From contig NC_053149.1 of NCBI RefSeq assembly GCF_016808335.1, positions 32,888,087 through 32,952,086 of the forward strand: a stretch of 64,000 bases of DNA. Direction: 5' to 3'. A program made the position numbers and the translations under genes. The first letter of the stretch is position 1; each line of letters opens with the position of its first letter. Of this stretch, positions 55,959 through 64,000 are shown one piece after another. Source of the DNA: Panicum virgatum. Taxonomy: Eukaryota > Streptophyta > Magnoliopsida > Poales > Poaceae. The notes under the pieces were generated by a model that saw only the letters and a program-made list of their open reading frames with translations, did not search any database and was not told where the DNA came from.

Positions 55959-57632
55959 TTAGCTGGGCTGGCTAGCAAAGAGATCTGGATAGGTCTTCTT
56001 CATCTCATCTTCTCGCTCCCAAGTAGCCTCAGCTTCACTGTGGTGACTCCACTGAACTCTGCACATCTTGATGCGCTTGTTCCGAGTAACCCTCTCTGAT
56101 GTCTCCAGAATCTTCACCGGATGCTCAGTATAAGTCAGATCTTCCTGGACATCTACTCCATCCAGGGGTGCCTGCTCCTCGGGTACTCGCAGACATCTCT
56201 TCAGCTGAGATATATGGAAGACATCATGAACTCCTGAGAGGCTGAGAGGTAACTCCAGGCGATAAGCAACTTCGCCTTTCTGCTCTAGCACCTTGAATGG
56301 CCCCACATACCGAGGTGCTAACTTCCCTTTGACATTGAATCTGCGGATTCCTCTCATCGGAGACACCTTCAGATACACATAATCACCGACACTGAAAGTC
56401 AGGTCTCTCCGTTTGCCATCAGCATAGCTCTTTTGTCTGCTCTGTGCAATCCTCAGATTCTCTCGCACAGCCTGGACCATCTGCTCTGCATCATCTATGA
56501 TCTCAGGGCCAAAGAGCTGCTTTTCACCAATCTGATCCCAATAGAGAGGAGTCCTGCACTTTCTGCCATACAATGCCTCAAAGGGAGACTTCTTCAGACT
56601 GGCCTGATAGTTGTTGTTATATGAGAACTCAGCATAAGACAGGCACTTATCCCAACTAGTACCGTACTGAATAGCACAAGCTCTCAGCATATCCTCCAAC
56701 ACTTGGTTGGTTCTCTCTGTCTGCCCATCTGTCTGAGGGTGATAAGCCGTACTGAAACGCAGCTTCGTATCCAACGAATCATGGAGCTGCTCCCAGAAAC
56801 GAGAAGTGAACTGAGACCCTCTGTCGGATATAATCTTCTTGGGCACACCATGCAAGCAGACAATCCGAGAGATGTACAACTCTACAAGTCTAGCACCGGA
56901 GTAAGTAGTGTTCACTGGAATGAAGTGAGCAACCTTCGTCAATCGATCCACTACTACCCAAATGGAGTTGTACCCTTTCTGAGTACGAGGCAATCCAACA
57001 ATGAAGTCCATAGTGATTTCCTCCCATTTCCACTCTGGAATCTTCAAAGGCTGTAATAGACCTGCTGGCCTCTGATGCTCAGCCTTGACACGCTGACAGG
57101 TGTCACAAATAGCCACGTACTCTGCCACTGAACGCTTCATCCCATACCACCAGAAACGTTCCTTCAGATCATAATACATCTTCGTGCTGCCTGGGTGAAT
57201 AGAGTAAGCTGTATCGTGGGCCTCACTCAGAATCAGGTTCCGTAGATCCTTCACATCTGGCACACAGATCCGGTTCTTGTACCACAAGGTACCCTGATCA
57301 TCCTCTCTGAAATGAGGAGCCTTGCCCTTCTTGAGCAACTCACGAATCTCCTGCAGCTTCTCGTCATCTTTCTGATGCTGCCTGATCTCTGACTCTAGAG
57401 TCGGTACTGCCTCAAATGTTGCACTGGAAGTATGATGCAAGAAGCCCAGACTCAACTGCTCGAACTCCTCGCATAACTCTGGAGGCATCTGGAAAGCCAC
57501 GGCGATGTTGACATAACTTCTCCTGCTCAGAGCATCTGCTACAACATTGGCCTTGCTCGGATGATAGTGAATCTCCAGATCATAATCCTTAACCAGCTCT
57601 AGCCATCTTCTCTGCCGCATGTTCAGCTCATT
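55959..57632 (-). CDS. Integrase and chromodomain (Tekay copy I)
   Basis: The frame is open for 554 residues from MRQRRWLELVKDYDLEI to FASQPS-stop. Domains in order: RNase H-to-integrase connector; HHCC zinc domain (CDTCQRVKAEH); DDE core (TMDFIVGLPRTQ, SDRGSQFTSRFWEQL, DGQTERTNQVLED); GPY/F-like module (LAPRYVGPFKVLEQKGEVAYRL, GVHDVFHISQLKRCL); and C-terminal chromodomain (HPVKILETSERVTRNKRIKM, VQWSHHSEAEATWERED). All catalytic residues are visible. It is normally made as part of Gag-Pol, but a TAG at 57633-57635 separates it from RNase H. In this lineage the chromodomain is thought to bind heterochromatin marks and direct integration. Confidence 0.93.
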   Translation of the reverse strand, partial: NELNMRQRRWLELVKDYDLEIHYHPSKANVVADALSRRSYVNIAVAFQMPPELCEEFEQLSLGFLHHTSSATFEAVPTLESEIRQHQKDDEKLQEIRELLKKGKAPHFREDDQGTLWYKNRICVPDVKDLRNLILSEAHDTAYSIHPGSTKMYYDLKERFWWYGMKRSVAEYVAICDTCQRVKAEHQRPAGLLQPLKIPEWKWEEITMDFIVGLPRTQKGYNSIWVVVDRLTKVAHFIPVNTTYSGARLVELYISRIVCLHGVPKKIISDRGSQFTSRFWEQLHDSLDTKLRFSTAYHPQTDGQTERTNQVLEDMLRACAIQYGTSWDKCLSYAEFSYNNNYQASLKKSPFEALYGRKCRTPLYWDQIGEKQLFGPEIIDDAEQMVQAVRENLRIAQSRQKSYADGKRRDLTFSVGDYVYLKVSPMRGIRRFNVKGKLAPRYVGPFKVLEQKGEVAYRLELPLSLSGVHDVFHISQLKRCLRVPEEQAPLDGVDVQEDLTYTEHPVKILETSERVTRNKRIKMCRVQWSHHSEAEATWEREDEMKKTYPDLFASQPS

Positions 57633-58734
57633 CTACGTGAAAATGTACTTGAGGCTCTTGTGATCAGTGTAGATATCACACCGCTGCCCATACAAGTAAT
57701 GCATCCAAATCTTCAGAGCATGCACAACTGCGGCTAACTCAAGATCATGAGTAGGATAGTTCAGCTCATGCCGGCGTAGCTGCCGTGAAGCATAAGCTAT
57801 CACTCTGCCCTCCTGCATCAGAACACACCCAAGACCATCCTTCGAAGCATCACAATATACCGTGAACCTCTTCGTCTGGTCTGGCAGAGTCAGGACTGGC
57901 GCCATAGTCAACCTTTTCTTCAGCTCATCAAAGGCCATCTGACGCTCATCAGTCCTTATGAATACCACATTCTTCTCTAGCAAAGAAGTCAAAGGCTTCG
58001 CGATCTTGGAGAAATTCTCGATGAATCTCCGATAATATCCTGCTAAGCCCAAGAATGACCTGACTTCCTTGACTGTCTGCGGTGTCTCCCACTCTAGCAC
58101 ATCCTTCACCTTGCTCGGATCAACAGCAATGCCTCCCTGAGATATAACATGACCGAGGAATGGAACCTCGTCAATCCAGAACTCGCACTTGCTGAACTTG
58201 GCATATAGCTGATGCTCTCTCAATCTCTGCAACACGAGCCTCAGATGCTCTTCATGCTCTTCCTCTGTCTTGGAGAAGATCAGAATATCATCAATGAAAA
58301 TCACCACGAAGACATCCAGATAATCCATGAAAACCATGTTCATCAGATGCATGAAGAAAGCCAGGCATTAGTCAAGCCGAAGGACATGACTGTATACTCA
58401 TATAGCCCGTACTTGCAGGTGAATGCCATCTTCGGAATATCCCCAGGACGAATCCTCAGCTGAAAATAACCTGAACGAAGATCAATCTTCGAGAATATAC
58501 GAGCACCTCGAAGCAGATCGAAGAGATCCTCAATACGGGGCAGTGGATGCTTGTTCTTGATAGTAACTGCATTCAGCTCCCGATAATCGACACACATCCT
58601 CTTCGAGCCATCCTTCTTATCTACTAGCAGCAATGGAAAAGCCCAAGGAGAGAAGCTGCGACGGATATAGCCCTTGGCTAGCAACTCATCAATAGTCTTC
58701 TTAACTTCTTCATGCTCTATAGGTGCCATACGGT
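57633..58734 (-). pseudogene. RT and RNase H (Tekay copy I), one frameshift and terminal TAG
   Basis: From 58734 leftwards: RT blocks [36 protein letters not shown] and [16 protein letters not shown] one-base deletion near 58363 (AGGCATT against GGGGCATT in A) shifts the frame after SFGLTNA. The catalytic FIDDILIF and the connection domain are then in the new frame, followed by RNase H ([48 protein letters not shown]) ending at the TAG at 57633-57635. Copy E has the same stop. Otherwise the domains are complete. Confidence 0.9.
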
Positions 58735-59909
58735 AGGGCCTGCTTTGCAATAGGAGCTGTGCCAGGCAAGAGATCAATACAAAACTCAATGGCGCGTTCA
58801 GGCGGCATACCTGGCAAATCATCCGGAAAGACATCCGGGAATTCAGACACCACGCGAATACCGTCCGTGGGTCTAGCCTCCATCTGATGAAGAAATCCAG
58901 AAGGCCCTACTGCACTGATAACAACCTCTTGGCCACTGGAAGCTGATAGCAAGACTGTCCTCTGAGCACAATCTATCCGAACTCCCCATTTGGCCAGAGT
59001 CTCCATCCCCAGAATGACATCAATGCCCTTGGTGTCTAGCACCATCAGATCAGTACAGAACTCTACTCCCCTCAAAGAAACACTGACTCTCGGGCAGTAA
59101 GTGTGAGACCTCAACTGTCCTCCCGGTGAAGATACTAACAGGCACCTCTTTAGTGTGCTAGTATGAATACCATGATGCTCGACAAAAGACCGAGTAATGA
59201 AGGAATGCGTAGCACCAGTATCAAAAAGCACTGTAGCTGGATATGAATTAACCATGAACGTACCAATAACCACGTTGGGAGCCTCGGCCGCTGACTCGGC
59301 CGTCACGTGGTTCACCCTGCCCTGTGCTGGCGCCCTGGGCTGAGCTGGGCGCCCCTGCTGTCCCGCCTGCGCCTTCCGGGGGCAAGCGTTGGCGTAGTGC
59401 CCCGGCTGGCCGCAGTGAAAGCAGGTGCGAGGAGGTCCCTGAGCCTGCTGCTCGGTAGGAGCTGCCGGACGTGGAGCCTGCGGTGCCGGTGGAGCTGGTG
59501 GAGCAGCACGAGCCAGAGGTGCCGGTAACCTCTGGCCCTGCCCCGCCTGCTGCTGCTGTCGAGGCGGGTACTGCTGTGGTGGCCTCTGCTGGTACTGCTG
59601 AGGAGGCCGGTACTGAGGCTGGTACTGCTGGGGCTGCTGGAGTCGAGGACGAGTGTTGCTGCCGGAAGCAACGGGGACAACCTTCCTCTTCTTGTCCTCC
59701 ATCTCCAAGTGCTTGCGCTCGGTGTTGAGCGCACTGTCAACCAGATGGTTGAAGTCGTCGAAGCGGAGGTTGAGCAGCGCGTACTGGAGGTAGTCCTCAA
59801 GACCCTCCATGAAGTGTTCCTGCTTCTTGCGGTCATCCGCAACCTCGGCAGGGGCGTAGCGTGTCAGCTGAAGAAAGCGATCACGATACTCCGTGACCGA
59901 CATAGTCCC
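58735..59909 (-). pseudogene. Gag exon 2 and aspartic protease (Tekay copy I)
   Basis: The frame is open from the intron acceptor (GTMSVTEYRDRFLQLTRYAP) through the Gln/Pro-rich linker, the CCHC zinc knuckle ([17 protein letters not shown], about 59378-59430), and the protease with DTGATHSF (about 59205-59235) and [15 protein letters not shown]. One extra T near 58741 (GCCTGCTT against GCCGCTT in A) shifts the frame just before RT. The protease active site is intact here, unlike in the Athila copies of this window. Confidence 0.9.
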
Positions 59910-60020
59910 CTGAATTGACAAAGACAGATAGATATCGGAAGATTAACTCAAGATTCATAAGGATAGAACAAAGGGGCATAAGCTCAAAAGAAACCGCTGA
60001 ATGATTATATTTAAGATTAC
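59910..60020 (-). other. GT-AG intron in gag (copy I)
   Basis: The 111 bp minus-strand intron begins GTAATC and ends TGTCAATTCAG. It has one more A than in A and E (in an A run near 59972) and otherwise matches. The length difference is harmless only if the segment is spliced out, although the read-through also stops in it. Confidence 0.82.
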
Positions 60021-60533
60021 CTGCTTCAGTGCAAGGAACTCCTTCTGCTTCATCTTCATAACGCCCGCGGGGACGTTGTGGCTGCGGAAACGCTCCCTGA
60101 ACTGGAGCCAAGTGAGAGCCTCGCGGTCATGAACTGGGTGGGACTCCCACCAGTCCAAAGCTGCCCCTCGCAGCTGTCCTGCTGCGTACAAGACGCGCTC
60201 ACGGTCATCGCACTGGGCGATGTCCAGCTGACGCTCCACTGCACGGAGCCAGTCGTCGGCCTGAAGAGGGTCGGGCGTGTGAGAGAACGTCGGCGGGTGA
60301 CCCCTCAGGAACTCAGCACGCCTGTCGCGAGGCTGCGGCGGTGGGGGAGGCGGAGGCTGAGTGTGAGCGTGCTGAAGAGCCTGAACAGTGTTGTTCAGGG
60401 TAGCCATCATCTGCATCTGGAGCTGGAAGTACTGCTCCGGAGTCAAAGGCGGAGGCATCGGGATCCCGGTACCCTGGTTGTTCTGACCCTGCTGCTGGCC
60501 AGAACCGGAACCGGTGCTCCTGGTGTTCACCAT
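60021..60533 (-). CDS. Gag exon 1 (Tekay copy I)
   Basis: This intact exon of 171 codons runs from the ATG at 60533-60531 (MVNTRSTGSGSGQQQGQ) to LALKQ at the donor, phase 0. It has a Gln/Pro-rich N-terminus, then the Retrotrans_gag core (FLRGHPPTFSHTPDPLQADD, LRAVERQLDIAQCDDRERVL, AALDWWESHPVHDREALT). It is the only copy of exon 1 here without stop or frameshift. It needs splicing to exon 2 to make complete Gag; unspliced RNA gives a truncated Gag with about 20 extra residues. Confidence 0.88.
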
Positions 60534-61087
60534 CTGATTTGAACAAAAGATTTCACGAGTAAGGATATTGCAGGAATAAATTCAGATGGATATGACAACT
60601 CTTTGCGGAAAAAGACTCAGCCATGATAAAGTAGACAGGATAGAGTTGACTGTTTTACCCCCAACGATCTAACTCATTTTATTAATTAGTTAACTTTAAC
60701 ATCAGAGTGATTTTCTTTAAACAAAACTAAGCTACTAAGCTATGCAATCATTCAAAAATCCAAATCAAACCTGTAGCATAATAACAAGCAGACAATTTTC
60801 ACAACTTAGCCGAGTTTAGCAATAGACTCGACTAACACAACGCGTCGCAGAATGTGCTATCGTATTATTATAAAAAGGTCACCTAGCTATGCTCATGGTG
60901 GTCAGATGACTGATTCAGGCCAAAATCTACGAAATTATTCTTCAGAGAGAGAAATCAAGGCAAGAAGGGTAAAAAGTCAAAGAAGTCAAGGGGTATAATA
61001 GTAAAATAGTTTCAGCAGACAAGGATTGGTGAGAAGAAGTCCTAAAACTCGACCAGTTCTATCTAGGCTTCGTCCTACAGTCGATAT
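60534..61087 (-). other. Untranslated leader of copy I
   Basis: The AT-rich leader between primer site and gag is conserved with the leaders of copies A and E. It has no coding potential. Confidence 0.6.
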
Positions 61088-61100
61088 GGCTCTGATACCA
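61088..61100 (-). other. Primer binding site, initiator-Met tRNA (copy I)
   Basis: On the minus strand it reads TGGTATCAGAGCC, three bases inside the 5' LTR edge at 61104. Confidence 0.92.
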
Positions 61101-61103
61101 CTC

Positions 61104-64000
61104 TGTAACACCCGGTTTATAAAAGAACATAAACCGAGCAATCATATACGTGCCAGGATCCAGTCACACGTATATACAACAGAATGAACAGTATATCATA
61201 GCACATATCACATAAAAAGATATAATAAAGCGAATACGAATGTTATTTATTACAATAATGACAAAAAAGTCTGATACAGCGGAAGCGAAGTACAAAAATA
61301 CGAAAAAGCTCTCCGAAGCTGGAGCTGGGCGCCACAGGGACGTCGACTGGGAGACGAAGCACCTAGAAGTCCTCGTAGTCCTGGTAGCGCTGGACGAACT
61401 CCCTCGTGTCGGCAGGAACTGAGCAGCAGTAGCGTAGCCAAGAGGAAAAAGTAGAGAAGAGGCAAGAGTGAGTACCCAACTTGTACTCAACAAGTATAAC
61501 ACAAACTATGAGGCTCTAGGCTGGCTGACTCAACTGCATTAGCTTTTGAGCTTGGCAAAATTTTATTAAAGCTATTTACTACGAGTTGATGAATTACCAT
61601 TAACCCAGTTGCATAGTAATTAATCAGAATTAATTATGAAACTACTGAGAACCAAACCGAAACAAAGCCACCAAGGTAACCCCGAGAAGCACCTCCCTCG
61701 TCGGAAGGAGATAACTTCACTAATCAAAAGGAGGATCTGGGCCGCTTATAACCGTGAGCACGGCTAGTATACCAATTTTACACTCTGCAGAGGTTGCACA
61801 TCTTTACCCACAAGTCGTGAGCTACGCCAGTTGTTCATCACACTTCCTTAGGTGAGATGGCCAGCGACTCACTACGAGGCCTTTAAAAAGAATCTCGTTG
61901 GTAAGGCGTAACCGCGAGAGTTAGGTCGGCGACGATGGGGCCCACCTCCGGGGGTACAAGCACAGGAGCGCAATCCAAGCACAGACCAAGCCGGAGGAGC
62001 AGGGACCATTGAAGCTTACTACTCTTGCCCCGTAGGTAAGTTACTCCAAACCAAAAAGATCTAATTATTACGCCAAGTCTATCCCATTCTAGCCTTGTGG
62101 TAGCGCTGTTGTCCCAGGTTATCGCTCTATGAACTGGTCCTTATGGAGAGTGGCCAACCAGGCAGTAAGCACCGTGCTGGCCCCCTAAACCATGTTTCTA
62201 CAAAAACAACTTTTAACGAGACGTGAGCCACTCAAGCCACACAGAGTGCCACTCTCAGAATTAAGTTCAAATAAACCATTAATCAAATTAATTAAAAAGG
62301 ACCAGAGTGTGTTATAGCGCAGCAACCTAGCACAACTAAACAAAATGCAACCCCAAAGGTATATATAAAGGATATAAACTGGCTAGGAAATCCTTAAAGG
62401 CATACAGAATTAAAATGCAGTATGAAACACTAACAAAAACTAAGAAACAATACATAAAAACAGCAAGAAAAACTAAGCTAAAGCTATTCTACTCGTTACA
62501 ACGATCGCGTGGATATAAAGAACGCTAAAAACGGAGCTAAAACGCATTTTCTGGGCTAAAAACAAGTTCTAGGGGCTTATTTGTAAGAAAACTGAAGTTT
62601 CCAGGGACTTTTCTGCTAAAACCGAGGACTAAAATGTAATTAATGACTAAATCTGTGGGCTAGCGTGCAAAAGGCCAGGTGCTGGACGGCGGGTTCAAAA
62701 ACTAAAAAGATCAGGGTTCAAAACATAAAAACCAGGATTGAACTGTAAATATTTTTGAACATGGGTGGACTGCGGGTTGAATCAGGGAAAAGTCAGGGGC
62801 TCTTTAGCAAAAAGTCAAGGCCGAACCGGTATCTACGCGTATGGGCCATTGGATCTTGATCTCGTGGCTCAGCGCGGTTTTGGATTTAGATCTAATCTGA
62901 TCCGTAGATTACGGATCGGACGGCTGGGACTTGTTTGGGCGCGGGCTGGCGGCGCAAACCGCCGGAGCAGAGCTCCGCGGCGGCGAGCTCGCCGGAGCTG
63001 GCCGTCCGGCTGCTACAGGGGCTCGTTTGAGTCGGGGAAAGGCCGTGGAGCATGCCCGCGGCACGCGTAAAACAACTGGGCCAAAAGCGGAGCATGGGGA
63101 CGCCCTGGGCGGCGGTTGTTGTGCGGGCGGCGACCCTACGTGACAGGGCTCGCCGGCGCGTGAGATTCAAGCCTTGCTGTAAGCTATGCGTGAGTGCAAA
63201 GGGCGCGGGAAGTTTCTGTGTAGCACGGGCAACTATTGTGGGTTTCGTGGGGGGCCAAACAAGGCTGCAGCGAGTCCGCCACGGCGAACCGCGGGGCTGC
63301 GCAGCAGCGGAACTCCGGTGAACGGCGTCCCTGGTCGCTGCAAGGGCTACGGCCTATCTAACCTGGCGCAAAAGGGCAAGGGAGGGGCACTGGTTCTTAC
63401 TGAGGGTTCAGCTTGGCCGGAGAAGGAGCGCAGCGTCGATGGCGATGCTGACCGGCGGCGAGGCGGGAGCATAGCTCGTGGACGAGGTCGAGGGAGGGGT
63501 GCGCCGGGCTCCTGGACGCCTCGGATCGACGCGGGGTGCTCCTGCGGTGGCGGTGGGGGGGGGTCAGCGTGGCCAGAGCAAGGCCGGCGGCAAGAAATCG
63601 TGAGAGGGAAAACTCACCGGCGGCGGCGGGGGTGTTCTGCTTCGACTCCGGGAACACGGGCGGCGCGGCTAGGGTTTTGGGGTGGCGGCGGGGTGGAGTG
63701 AGGAGGCAGGGGCCCGGGTGGGGGCTAATTAAAGGGGGCCCCGGGGATTTCGGCGTGCGAGCCCGGGCGGAGTCGCGGCGGAGATCGCGGGGCAGCCGTT
63801 GCTGCGCTGCGTGGAGGCGGAGGGGACGGATCTGACTGGTGGGCCCGGCTGGCAGCGACGGGGAGAGGGGCAACGCGCGGCTGAGAGCGGGCGCTGGCTG
63901 GTGGGGTCGGGCTGTCAGGCGGTGCGGGGCGACTTGGGCGCTGGGCGAGCGGCCTGCGCGGGATGGGCCGTGCGGAGCTGGGCCAAGCCGGAGGGTGTGG
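61104..64000 (-). repeat. 5' LTR of Tekay copy I (cut by window end)
   Basis: It begins TGTAACACCCGG and is collinear with the 3' LTR of the same element to the window end. About 0.4 kb should remain outside. Relative to the 3' LTR it lacks 181 bp (53776-53956 there) at 62426, which removes the whole Gln-rich coding-like segment. Other differences are scattered single bases and a few G-run length changes. Confidence 0.93.

Larger units (their letters stand above)
52452..64000 (-). mobile_element. Tekay-type chromovirus, copy I (5' LTR cut by window end)
   Basis: This minus-strand element has its 3' LTR (52452-55922), polypurine tract, pol, gag with intron, leader, primer site and the first 2.9 kb (inner side) of the 5' LTR. 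It is inserted in Tat element H, with candidate TSD CCAGA (52447-52451). The LTRs are very similar apart from a 181 bp deletion, so it is the youngest large element here. Its lesions are few: one TAG and two single-base frameshifts. Confidence 0.94.

Overview
This window is plant nuclear DNA, almost certainly from a grass (Poaceae) and most likely from pericentromeric or other gene-poor heterochromatin. I find no ordinary host gene, tRNA, rRNA or prokaryotic feature. Nearly everything recognisable is LTR retrotransposon of the Ty3/gypsy superfamily, from three lineages. (1) A Tekay/Del-type chromovirus: LTRs of about 3.4 kb bounded by TGTAACACCC and GGGTGTTACA, an initiator-Met tRNA primer site, and a gag-protease-RT-RNase H-integrase-chromodomain polyprotein. 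(2) Athila-like elements: LTRs of 1.2-1.3 kb starting TGTTGG or TGTTGA, and an Asp-tRNA primer site. (3) Tat-like elements: a TGGCGCGCC-type primer site in one, and antisense accessory genes in another.

Layout. From the left edge there is a stack of insertions, all on the minus strand and all running out of the window on the left: Tekay copy A (1-6286) sits in Athila copy B (6287-9911), B in a Tat-like LTR (9912-10256), that LTR in Athila copy C (10257-16327), and C in Athila copy D (16328-18100 and 32922-33162). C also holds a solo LTR (13519-14538, TSD CATGG). D is split by Tekay copy E on the plus strand (18101-32916, TSD GGTTC). E is itself split by a minus-strand solo LTR F (24976-29371, TSD CATTT), which is split by a plus-strand solo LTR G (25834-26992, TSD GCAAT). 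From about 33.2 to 37.7 kb lies older, AT-rich, mostly unrecognised sequence with one degraded minus-strand ORF resembling ATHILA ORF-1-type proteins.

From 37.7 kb a second stack is open on the right: an LTR-like fragment N (37681), Athila LTR M (minus, 37915), Athila LTR K (plus, 38823), Tat element L (plus, 40113), Athila element J (plus, 43232), Tat element H (minus, 46513) and Tekay copy I (minus, 52452 to the window end).

Three things stand out. All three Tekay copies have gag interrupted by the same 110-111 bp phase-0 GT-AG intron. Tat element H carries, antisense to its own pol, an acidic Ser-rich ORF and a multi-exon gene encoding a plant mobile domain plus a coiled coil, each with a TATA-like box. 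The Athila-like copies that preserve the protease region (B, C, D, J) all lack the catalytic Asp motif. Premature stops are mainly TAG where sister copies read CAG, as expected from deamination of CHG-methylated heterochromatin. No element seen here is intact as a protein-coding unit, though I and J are close over long stretches.
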